This document shows, one piece after another, positions 53,003 through 60,219 of a stretch of 64,000 nt of DNA. The notes beneath the pieces are model-generated. The model was not told where the DNA came from. It saw only the letters and a program-made list of their open reading frames with translations, and ran no database searches. Position 1 is the first letter of the stretch. Each line of letters begins with the position of its first letter. Both the position numbers and the translations under genes were made by a program. The stretch spans positions 186,001 through 250,000 of the forward strand of contig NZ_ATWN01000006.1 of assembly GCF_000421265.1 (NCBI RefSeq), in the 5' to 3' direction. This DNA is from Thalassospira lucentensis MCCC 1A00383 = DSM 14000 (lineage in GTDB: Bacteria; Pseudomonadota; Alphaproteobacteria; Rhodospirillales; Thalassospiraceae).

Positions 53003-54787
53003 ATGGCAGAATATAAAGCACCCTTACGCGACATGCGCTTCGTCCTGACCGAGCTGTTTGATTTTAACGACATCAATCAGATGCCCGGTTGCGAGGATTT
53101 CACCCCCGACGTTGTCGATGCGGTTCTCGAAGAAGCCGCCAAGGTCTGTGAAGAGGTCCTTTATCCGATCAACCGGTCGGGCGACGAGGAAGGCTGTCAC
53201 TGGGATGACGGGGTTGTTACGACCCCCAAAGGATTTAAGGAAGCCTATAGAACCTTTGCCGAAGGCGGCTGGACCGGCATTGCCTGTGACCCGACCTATG
53301 GCGGGCAAGGTGCGCCAAAATCGATCAATGCGCTGGTCGAAGAAATCATATGTTCGAGCAACCTGTCCTTTGGCATGTATCCCGGCCTGTCTTTCGGGGC
53401 CTATGCCGCCCTGCACAGCCACGCATCAGACGCATTGAAGGACAAATTCCTGCCCAAGATGGTCGAAGGTACGTGGGCGGGCACCATGTGCCTGACCGAA
53501 CCACATTGCGGGACCGATCTTGGTATTATCAAATCCAAGGCCGAACCGCTTGATGACGGGTCTTATGAAATCACCGGGACCAAGATTTTCATCTCGGCCG
53601 GGGAACATGATCTGACCGAAAACATTATCCATCTCGTGTTGGCAAAACTGCCTGACGCGCCCAAGGGCACCAAAGGCATTTCGCTGTTTCTTGTCCCGAA
53701 ATTCATGGTCGGGGATGATGGATCACTGGGTGATCGCAACGCGGTCAAATGTGGTTCCATCGAACACAAGATGGGCATCAAGGCATCATCGACCTGTGTG
53801 ATGAACTTTGATGGTGCGGTTGGCTATCTGGTCGGTGAACCCCATCAGGGCATGCCCGCGATGTTCACCATGATGAACCAGGAACGCCTGTCGGTCGGTA
53901 TTCAGGGGCTTGGTCTTGGTGAGGCCGCCTATCAGGGCGCACGCGCCTATGCCAAGGACCGCCTTCAGGGCCGGGCACTTACGGGGGCGAAATCGCCTGA
54001 CAAGGCGGCTGATTCGATCATTGTGCATCCCGATGTGCGTCGCATGTTGCTAACAGCGAAGGCCACTAATGAAGGCTGCCGGGCGATGGGCATGTGGGTG
54101 GCACGCGCCCTTGATACCGCCAAACATCACGATGACCCGATCAAACGCGAAGAAGCCGATGAATTTGTTCAGCTGATGACCCCGATTGTAAAAGCCCTGT
54201 TTACCGATTGGGGTTTTGATAACGCCAATCTCGGTGTGCAGGTCTTTGGCGGGCATGGCTATATCCGTGAATGGGGCATGGAACAATATGTCCGTGATGC
54301 CCGCATTGCCCAGATTTACGAAGGCACAAACGGCATTCAGGCCCTTGATCTGGTTGGGCGTAAAATGCCCGCCAAGGCAGGCCGTTACCTGCGCCGGTTC
54401 TTCCACCCGGTACAGGAATATATCGAAGCCAACGTATCGAACGGGGAACTGGGCGATTACGTTCAGCCGCTGGCCAAGGCGTTCATGCGCCTGCAACAGA
54501 TCACCGGTGAACTGGCCCAGCGCGGCATGAAAAACCCCGATGAAGCCGGGGCCGCCGCATCTGAATTCCTGCGTCTGTTTGGCTTGGTCGCGGTTGGCTT
54601 TATGTGGGCCCGCATGGCCGAAATCGCACTGGCCAAACGCGATGATGACCCGGACGGGTTCTATAAGGCCAAGCTGATCACGGCGAAATTCTATATGGAA
54701 CGGGTTTTGCCGCAATCAGGGGCGCTGTTTAGTCAAATGATGTCGGGCTCCAGCAACATGATGGCGCTTGATGAGGAGCTGTTCTGA
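53003..54787 (+). CDS. Acyl-CoA dehydrogenase (FadE/DmdC-type, about 600 residues)
   Basis: The 594-residue flavoenzyme introduces the first double bond of beta-oxidation. It has the three-domain fold with AGTMCLTEPHCGTDLGIIKSKA (FAD-binding), YEITGTKIFISAGEHD, NQERLSVGIQGLG and the base-bearing RIAQIYEGTNGIQALDLVGRK (Glu near residue 440), plus the extra C-terminal helical domain seen in DmdC-type members. It follows the FadN-type gene by 17 bp, giving a thiolase-FadN-FadE order like the Bacillus fadNAE operon. Confidence 0.93.
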   Translation: MAEYKAPLRDMRFVLTELFDFNDINQMPGCEDFTPDVVDAVLEEAAKVCEEVLYPINRSGDEEGCHWDDGVVTTPKGFKEAYRTFAEGGWTGIACDPTYGGQGAPKSINALVEEIICSSNLSFGMYPGLSFGAYAALHSHASDALKDKFLPKMVEGTWAGTMCLTEPHCGTDLGIIKSKAEPLDDGSYEITGTKIFISAGEHDLTENIIHLVLAKLPDAPKGTKGISLFLVPKFMVGDDGSLGDRNAVKCGSIEHKMGIKASSTCVMNFDGAVGYLVGEPHQGMPAMFTMMNQERLSVGIQGLGLGEAAYQGARAYAKDRLQGRALTGAKSPDKAADSIIVHPDVRRMLLTAKATNEGCRAMGMWVARALDTAKHHDDPIKREEADEFVQLMTPIVKALFTDWGFDNANLGVQVFGGHGYIREWGMEQYVRDARIAQIYEGTNGIQALDLVGRKMPAKAGRYLRRFFHPVQEYIEANVSNGELGDYVQPLAKAFMRLQQITGELAQRGMKNPDEAGAAASEFLRLFGLVAVGFMWARMAEIALAKRDDDPDGFYKAKLITAKFYMERVLPQSGALFSQMMSGSSNMMALDEELF

Positions 54788-54789
54788 TC

Positions 54790-54846
54790 ATGGCATCGGA
54801 CCGTATCCAGGATAACAGGGCACCCATGCCCGGGGGGATGTCGTGA
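54790..54846 (+). CDS. Possible 18-codon leader ORF coupled to the thioesterase
   Basis: An ATG two bases after the FadE-type stop opens MASDRIQDNRAPMPGGMS, whose TGA overlaps the GTG start of the thioesterase as GTGA. It could carry ribosomes across the gap. No strong ribosome-binding site of its own is evident, and it may be fortuitous. Confidence 0.25.
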   Translation: MASDRIQDNRAPMPGGMS

Positions 54847-55373
54847 ACCTTATTTTCCGACTGATCCGGGTATTGATCCTGTCGCTGGTGCGGTCCCGTC
54901 TTGATCCGCTGGATCCATCTGTTTTGCATTTCCGGGCTTGGCCATTTGATCTCGACATCAACGTGCACATGACCAATTCGCGGTATTTTGCGCTGATGGA
55001 CCTTGGCCGGACCGAGCTTATTTTGCGCAATGGCATCGCCAAACAGATGTTTAAACGCAAATGGCAGCCGGTGGTCTCGGGCTCCACCATGCGGTTTAAA
55101 CGCGCCATCAAACCGTTTCAGAAGTTTGCTGTGGAAACCCACGCACTTTATTGGGATGACAAGGGATTTTATCTTGAACAACGCTTTGTTGCGAACGGAA
55201 AAACCCTTGCCCTTGGTGTTGTAAAGGCCGTGTTTGTCGGCCCCGAAGGCATTATCCGACCCGAAGAAATTTGCCGTCTTGTTGGTGCGGATGAAACCTC
55301 GCCACTGATGCCCGACTGGCTGTCGGGCTGGCCGGATATGGAAAGTGCGATTGAAGCACGCCTTGCGGCCTGA
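54843..55373 (+). CDS. Hotdog-fold acyl-CoA thioesterase-like protein
   Basis: The 176-residue protein has a short hydrophobic N-terminus and a 4HBT-like hotdog domain: FRAWPFDLDINVHMTNSRYFALMDLGRTELILRNG, with the DxNxHMTNSRYF pattern of THEM6/YbgC-like proteins, then VSGSTMRFKRAIKPFQKFAVETHALYWDDKGFYLEQRFV. It should hydrolyse acyl-CoA, probably branched or long chains, and may relieve CoA sequestration during beta-oxidation. The start is a GTG with GGGGGG upstream. It lies in the fad operon. Confidence 0.85.
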   Translation: MNLIFRLIRVLILSLVRSRLDPLDPSVLHFRAWPFDLDINVHMTNSRYFALMDLGRTELILRNGIAKQMFKRKWQPVVSGSTMRFKRAIKPFQKFAVETHALYWDDKGFYLEQRFVANGKTLALGVVKAVFVGPEGIIRPEEICRLVGADETSPLMPDWLSGWPDMESAIEARLAA

Positions 55374-55427
55374 TGCACAGGTAAGCACAGAAAGAAAACC
55401 GGGCAAAAGCCCGCGGGAGGAACTCAC

Positions 55428-56234
55428 ATGGCATCGAATGACGCCGTTTTGCTGTCGATAACCGATCAAATCGCAACCATCACGCTCAACCGGTCTGAGC
55501 GGATGAACGCGCTTGATCAGGCCATGGTCGCCGGACTGTCTGACGCCCTTGATCAGATCGAAGCTGACATTACCAATATCGGCGCGATCATCATCGAAGG
55601 ATCGGGCGGGACCTTTATGGCCGGTGGCGATGTGAAGTTCTTTTATCAGATGGCCCAAACCCCCACCAATGAAGCCCGCCCGCTGATCGAAACCATGATT
55701 GGCGGCGTGCACGACATTATTGCCCGCATTCATGCCCTGCCCCGTCCTGTTGTGGCAAAGCTTGAAGGCGCGGTTGCCGGGTTTGGTATCAGTCTGATGA
55801 ATGCCTGTGACCTTGCGGTTGCCGCCGAGGATACGGTTTTCACCCTTGCCTATATCCATATCGGCACATCCCCCGACGGGGGGGCGACCCATTCGCTGAC
55901 CCGTTTGGTCGGCATGAAGAAGGCCAAGGAAATTGCCCTTTTGGGGGATCGGTTTGGTGCGGACGAGGCCCTTGATTACGGATTGATCAACCGGGTGGTT
56001 CCAACTGCACAGCTGCCATCGGCCACCGCGAAATACGCCACCCGTCTGGCCAATGGTCCCCGCGATGCGATTGCCCGGACCAAGGCGCTGTTGAACGCCG
56101 CCCCGGAAAACGACCTTTCCACCCAACTCGCTGCTGAGGCCACATCATTTGCCGACTGTGCGGTCAGTGCCGATTTCCGCGAAGGTGTCACCGCCTTTGT
56201 TGAAAAACGCAGTCCCCAGTTTGGCAAATCATAA
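55428..56234 (+). CDS. Enoyl-CoA hydratase/isomerase family protein
   Basis: The 268-residue crotonase has ITLNRSERMNALDQAM, the oxyanion-hole segment GGTFMAGGDVKFF, VVAKLEGAVAGFGISLMNACDLAVAAEDTVFTLAYIHIGTSPDGGATHSLTRLVG and LGDRFGADEALDYGLINRVV. The glycine pattern GAVAGFG is normal. The usual catalytic Glu position reads Ser-Pro-Asp in the IGTSPDGG stretch, as in isomerase-like members, so a delta3-delta2-enoyl-CoA isomerase or another crotonase reaction is possible. GGGAGG precedes the ATG. Confidence 0.88.
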   Translation: MASNDAVLLSITDQIATITLNRSERMNALDQAMVAGLSDALDQIEADITNIGAIIIEGSGGTFMAGGDVKFFYQMAQTPTNEARPLIETMIGGVHDIIARIHALPRPVVAKLEGAVAGFGISLMNACDLAVAAEDTVFTLAYIHIGTSPDGGATHSLTRLVGMKKAKEIALLGDRFGADEALDYGLINRVVPTAQLPSATAKYATRLANGPRDAIARTKALLNAAPENDLSTQLAAEATSFADCAVSADFREGVTAFVEKRSPQFGKS

Positions 56235-56257
56235 AAAGAATTCAGGGAAAAACATCC

Positions 56258-57151
56258 ATGGCAAATCTTGCAGGCAAAACACTGTTCATCACCGGCGCGT
56301 CACGTGGCATTGGCAAGGAAATTGCCCTGCGTGCTGCACGTGACGGCGCCAACATCGCCGTGATTGCCAAAACCGATGAACCCCACCCGAAACTGCCCGG
56401 CACCATCCATAGCACCGTCGCCGAAATCGACGCCGCCGGTGGCAAGGGTCTGGCACTTAAAACCGACATTCGCGAAGAAGACCAGATCGCCGCGGCGGTT
56501 GCCAAAACAGTCGAAACATTCGGCGGTATTGATATCCTGATCAACAATGCCAGCGCGATCAATCTGACCCCGACCCTGCAAACGCCGATGAAACGGTTTG
56601 ATTTGATGCATCAGGTCAATACACGGGCCAGCTTTGCCTGTGCGCAGGCCTGCCTGCCGCATCTTCTGAAATCGGATAATCCGCATATCCTGACCATGTC
56701 CCCGCCGCCCAATCTGTCACCGCAATGGTTTGCCAATCACACGGCCTATACCATTTCGAAATACGGCATGAGCCTGGTGACCCTTGGTCTGGCCGCCGAG
56801 TTTGCCGACGAAGGCGTTGCGGTGAATTCATTGTGGCCGGTCACCGTGATTGAAACCGCCGCCTTGAACATGATCCCCGGACTGGAACAGGGCCGTGCGC
56901 GCAAACCTGAAATTATTGCCGACGCCGCGCACGCCATCCTAACGGCGCCATCGCGCGAGGTTACTGGCGGGTTCTTTACCGATGAGGCGGTCCTTGAAGC
57001 CATCGGCATCACTGATTTTGAACAGTACAACCTGACACCGGGAAAATCGCCCTACCCGGACTTCTTCCTTGAGCTTGACCGCAATGGCAAGAACGACCCG
57101 CAGGTTGCAAAACTTCTGGAAAAACTTGGCCGCTTTCACAAAGCCGCCTGA
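56258..57151 (+). CDS. HSDL2-like short-chain dehydrogenase/reductase
   Basis: The 297-residue SDR has the cofactor motif TGASRGIGKEIALRAA (about residues 12-27), NNASAINL and the active-site YTISKYGMS (Tyr164, Lys168). The IAVIAKTDEPHPKLPGTIHSTVAEIDAAGG and PPPNLSPQWFANHTAYTISKYGMSLVTLGLAAEF segments match the human HSDL2 subgroup. Human HSDL2 carries a C-terminal SCP2 domain that is absent here, while a free SCP2 gene lies in the same putative regulon. It is the last gene of the fad operon before a terminator. Confidence 0.9.
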   Translation: MANLAGKTLFITGASRGIGKEIALRAARDGANIAVIAKTDEPHPKLPGTIHSTVAEIDAAGGKGLALKTDIREEDQIAAAVAKTVETFGGIDILINNASAINLTPTLQTPMKRFDLMHQVNTRASFACAQACLPHLLKSDNPHILTMSPPPNLSPQWFANHTAYTISKYGMSLVTLGLAAEFADEGVAVNSLWPVTVIETAALNMIPGLEQGRARKPEIIADAAHAILTAPSREVTGGFFTDEAVLEAIGITDFEQYNLTPGKSPYPDFFLELDRNGKNDPQVAKLLEKLGRFHKAA

Positions 57152-57246
57152 ACACCGTTTGGCGCCGAAGTAGTGTGTGCTTCGGCGTCTTGCAGGGGCC
57201 TGATCTGACCAAGGTGGTTTTATCAGGTTTCTCGCCCGCTGAACTC

Positions 57247-57275
57247 AACCCGCCCTTTGTGGCGGGTTCTTTTTT
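57247..57275 (+). terminator. Intrinsic terminator of the merR-fad operon
   Basis: AACCCGCC-CTTTGT-GGCGGGTT followed by C and six T, about 95 bp after the SDR stop. A second stem (57163-57187) lies between but lacks a T run. Confidence 0.9.
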
Positions 57276-57308
57276 GGAAATTTACCCAGAGTCAGGACAT
57301 GCTTACAC

Positions 57309-57339
57309 AAAAAAGCACCGCCAACATATGTGGCGGTGC
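57309..57339 (-). terminator. Intrinsic terminator of the orphan gene at 57.4-57.9 kb
   Basis: On the minus strand GCACCGCCA-CATATGT-TGGCGGTGC is followed by TTTTTT. It lies 75 bp beyond the stop of the orphan gene and shows that a minus-strand transcript ends here. Confidence 0.92.
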
Positions 57340-57413
57340 CAATCCTTCAGGCTTTGCATATCAACGTTGAGGGTTAAGATGAAAAAGCAAAAGAGCGAAG
57401 GATACGTTCTGTA

Positions 57414-57893
57414 TCAGGAAGCGCGGCGCTCAAGCGTTTGGCGCGGCATTTCACATGATTTCAAACTTGGTGTCGGCAACATCATCTGAACCGACAACGC
57501 AATTGCCAAATCATGATGGGTGCGAGTCTGATCAAGAAAATGCTCTGACCAGATGCCGTCGCGATTGGCCGACAAAAAGGCACAGCGCAGCATCGAAAAC
57601 GTTCCTGAGCCATAGCAATCATGCTGACCGGTTACCTGTGCAAACCAGCCACCAATCGTGTCATGTGCGGCTTGATCCAGAAGGTCCTGCATGTTTGTCC
57701 GGTCATTTGCCGCAAAGCTGTCTTGCGCAAGCGCATCGCGCAGTGCTGTGACCAAACGCTGCTTGGCGGATGCATTGGTCAAACCAAAAGACCGCAGCCA
57801 AGCATGTGCTGTATCTTCGATCAGGCGCGTCATCGCAGCCGATTCAAAAGAAGCGTAAGAAAAGCCCTGTGATGCAATGGTCAGATCAGTCAT
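57414..57893 (-). CDS. Orphan protein downstream of opgGH (unrecognised)
   Basis: The 159-residue protein is soluble and mostly helical with no signal peptide or membrane segment. It contains a His/Cys-bearing middle (GQHDCYGSGTFSMLRCAFL) and HFLDQTRTHHD, and a region AHAWLRSFGLTNASAKQRLVTALRDALAQ. I recognise no family. A strong minus-strand terminator downstream and a 16-bp palindrome upstream support a real, separately regulated gene. The ribosome-binding site at the ATG is weak. Confidence 0.6.
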   Translation of the reverse strand: MTDLTIASQGFSYASFESAAMTRLIEDTAHAWLRSFGLTNASAKQRLVTALRDALAQDSFAANDRTNMQDLLDQAAHDTIGGWFAQVTGQHDCYGSGTFSMLRCAFLSANRDGIWSEHFLDQTRTHHDLAIALSVQMMLPTPSLKSCEMPRQTLERRAS

Positions 57894-58010
57894 TTTTTTG
57901 GCCCCTAAGAAGCTAAGCAGTCATCGGTGATTAACTGTTCGTTAAGAATGATATTCACCTTAAAAAGTCGGGATATTTTGCTCAAATCTGGGCGTTTTTG
58001 TGGCGATATG

Positions 58011-58026
58011 TATTGTTTTAAAACAA
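58011..58026. promoter_or_regulatory. 16-bp perfect palindrome between opgH and the orphan gene
   Basis: ATTGTTTTAAAACAAT lies 5 bp past the opgH stop and 118 bp upstream of the orphan gene. It lacks a T run and is AT-rich, so an operator for the orphan gene is the likelier reading. Confidence 0.5.
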
Positions 58027-58030
58027 TATC

Positions 58031-60160
58031 TTACGACAAAACGTCCGGGGATTTTGCCGCAGATGCATCCCGTCCCGCCATGATCTGATCAAGCGGCTTG
58101 ACCGGCCAGGACAAGATCAGCAGCTTTTCATCGCGCGTCAGGCTTTCAATGCCAAGACGTGCCAGTTTTTCATAAATAATGCCAATCTCGATCGCGGTGC
58201 GGGAATCCGGTTTACGCGCGGGAAGCAATGCCGAATGCAGCGCATTGGCATACGGATCTTCGATCAGGCGCAAAAGCCCGTCCTTCACGTCACCACCACC
58301 ACCATTTTCAGCCGTGATCCGTTCAAGGGCGCGCAGTTCTTCGGGGCTGTCATATTCTTCTGGTGTGACAAAAAGCTTCATCCGGCGTGCGGCCTTGCCA
58401 ATGGCAAGGTTGCTCGAATAATGCGTTAACCACGGCGATAAAACCAAACCGGCCAAAATCGGCGAAAGCCACCAGAAGAACGCTGTATCAACAAAAACGG
58501 CAATCGCCCCCCAAATCAGCCCGATCACAATGATCGTACGATGGGTTTTAAGGGCGGCACGAAATGGCACACCGGCATCGTCGCGTTCCTGCGCATCCCA
58601 GCCAACCTGATTGCCGGTCAGAACCGAAAACACAAATTGCGCATGCAACATCATCATGATCGGCGCCTGCAACGCGGAATACAGCGTTTCAAGCAGGCCA
58701 CTCATAAGCACCATCACCCCGCCATACTGCTTGCGATCCCGACCAAGACACACCATCAGGATCGAGATGATCTTGGGCAGCACCAGCATGCCGATGGTAA
58801 AGATCAAAAGGACCAGCATTTCAAACGACCGGTCCACCGGCCATTGCGGGAACATCGTGAAATGGCCGGGGAAGAAGCTATAGGTCAGCTGCGTATTTTG
58901 CAGTGTCGCAATGGTCGAGCTTAACAACAGCAACAACCAGAGCGGCGACGAGGCAAAGCTCATCACCCCCATAAAGAAATGAAGTCGGCTCAGCGGTTTA
59001 AACCCATCAGCCACCATCAGGCGGGCGTGTTGCATATTGCCCTGACACCAACGGCGGTCACGAATGGCAAAATCAATCAGATTGGGCGGTAATTCTTCCC
59101 AACTGCCTTCAAGCTGCGGGATCAGCCAGCACCGCCAGCCTGCTTTGCGCATAAAGGCTGCCTCGACGAAATCGTGGCTCAGGATATGCCCGCCCATTGG
59201 GGGCTTGCCCGACAGAACCGGAAGCCCGCAGCATTCAATGAACGCCTTAACCCGAATGATCGCGTTATGGCCCCAATAGTTCGAACTGCCCATGCACCAG
59301 AATGACAGACCCGCCGACATGGTAGGGCCATGGACGCGCGAGATAAATTGCAAGATGCGGGCAAAAAGCGTCTGACGGCCGGTCGGTTGCGGCGGACTTT
59401 GAACAATCCCGGCATCCGGATTGTTTTCCATCAGATAGGCCATGTTGACCATGGCATCGCCTGACATCACACTATCGGCGTCAAACACGATCATATGATC
59501 GTAATTGGCCGCATAGGTTTCACAGAATTCCTTAAGGTTGCCCGATTTTCGTTCGGTGTTTTCCGCCCGGCGGCGGAAGAAAATCTTGCCGCGTGCATTC
59601 AGATCGGTACAGGCCTTTGCCCATGCCATTTCTTCGGCAATCCAGATATCGGGATCGCGCGTGTCAGACAGAACAAAGAAATCAAACGCATCTATTTCGC
59701 CCGTGGCAGCAAGGCTTTCATAACTTGCGCGAAGGCCTGCGAACACGCGGTTGGGGTCCTCGTTATACACCGGGATCACAACCACGTTCTTGGATTGCAG
59801 CGGCCCTTTGCGTGCAATGGGTTTAAGACGTTTGAGCGTAATCGCATCAAGCTTCAACCCGCGCAGGATCAACCCGACAATACCGGTAAAGAACGACAGT
59901 GAAATCCAGGCAAAGTTGATGCTAAAGAACGCAACCACCACCATTTCCATGATGGTCAACTGGTCCGCGCCCAAGACATCGGCCATCAGCCACGCAGCAT
60001 AGACCGTTGCGGCAAGCGATGCGCCAAACAGGAAGAATCGCCGTGCCCCAACACCCGGCCCGCGCAGTCTGACGGCTGGGTCATAGGCGACCGCATCGTC
60101 TGGACTGCCTTTCGGATGATCGGGCGTCGGGTCGTTCTGTGGATCAGAAATCCGGTTCAT
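58031..60160 (-). CDS. opgH: Osmoregulated periplasmic glucan glucosyltransferase OpgH/MdoH
   Basis: The 709-residue inner membrane GT2 enzyme makes the linear beta-1,2-glucan backbone from UDP-glucose. It has two N-terminal membrane helices (about 40-105), a cytosolic catalytic domain with VVVIPVYNEDP, VFDADSVMSGD, LSHDFVEAAFMRKAGWRCW and the processive RRWCQGNMQHARL motif, and several C-terminal helices. The order opgG-opgH on the minus strand with a 59-bp gap is the usual operon. Confidence 0.95.
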   Translation of the reverse strand: MNRISDPQNDPTPDHPKGSPDDAVAYDPAVRLRGPGVGARRFFLFGASLAATVYAAWLMADVLGADQLTIMEMVVVAFFSINFAWISLSFFTGIVGLILRGLKLDAITLKRLKPIARKGPLQSKNVVVIPVYNEDPNRVFAGLRASYESLAATGEIDAFDFFVLSDTRDPDIWIAEEMAWAKACTDLNARGKIFFRRRAENTERKSGNLKEFCETYAANYDHMIVFDADSVMSGDAMVNMAYLMENNPDAGIVQSPPQPTGRQTLFARILQFISRVHGPTMSAGLSFWCMGSSNYWGHNAIIRVKAFIECCGLPVLSGKPPMGGHILSHDFVEAAFMRKAGWRCWLIPQLEGSWEELPPNLIDFAIRDRRWCQGNMQHARLMVADGFKPLSRLHFFMGVMSFASSPLWLLLLLSSTIATLQNTQLTYSFFPGHFTMFPQWPVDRSFEMLVLLIFTIGMLVLPKIISILMVCLGRDRKQYGGVMVLMSGLLETLYSALQAPIMMMLHAQFVFSVLTGNQVGWDAQERDDAGVPFRAALKTHRTIIVIGLIWGAIAVFVDTAFFWWLSPILAGLVLSPWLTHYSSNLAIGKAARRMKLFVTPEEYDSPEELRALERITAENGGGGDVKDGLLRLIEDPYANALHSALLPARKPDSRTAIEIGIIYEKLARLGIESLTRDEKLLILSWPVKPLDQIMAGRDASAAKSPDVLS

Positions 60161-60219
60161 TTGGGGCTACCTGAATATGTCTGTGATCAGCGGTCTGATG
60201 GACGGTTCTGAAAACCGGG

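Noticed and set aside
54729-56126. A 465-codon open frame on the minus strand across the thioesterase and crotonase genes
   Set aside because: It is antisense to two well-supported genes with clear family motifs, and its own translation shows no recognisable domain; such frames are common opposite high-GC coding sequence.
57175-57489. A 104-codon plus-strand frame after the SDR gene
   Set aside because: It runs through two strong terminators and overlaps the orphan minus-strand gene; no motif is seen.
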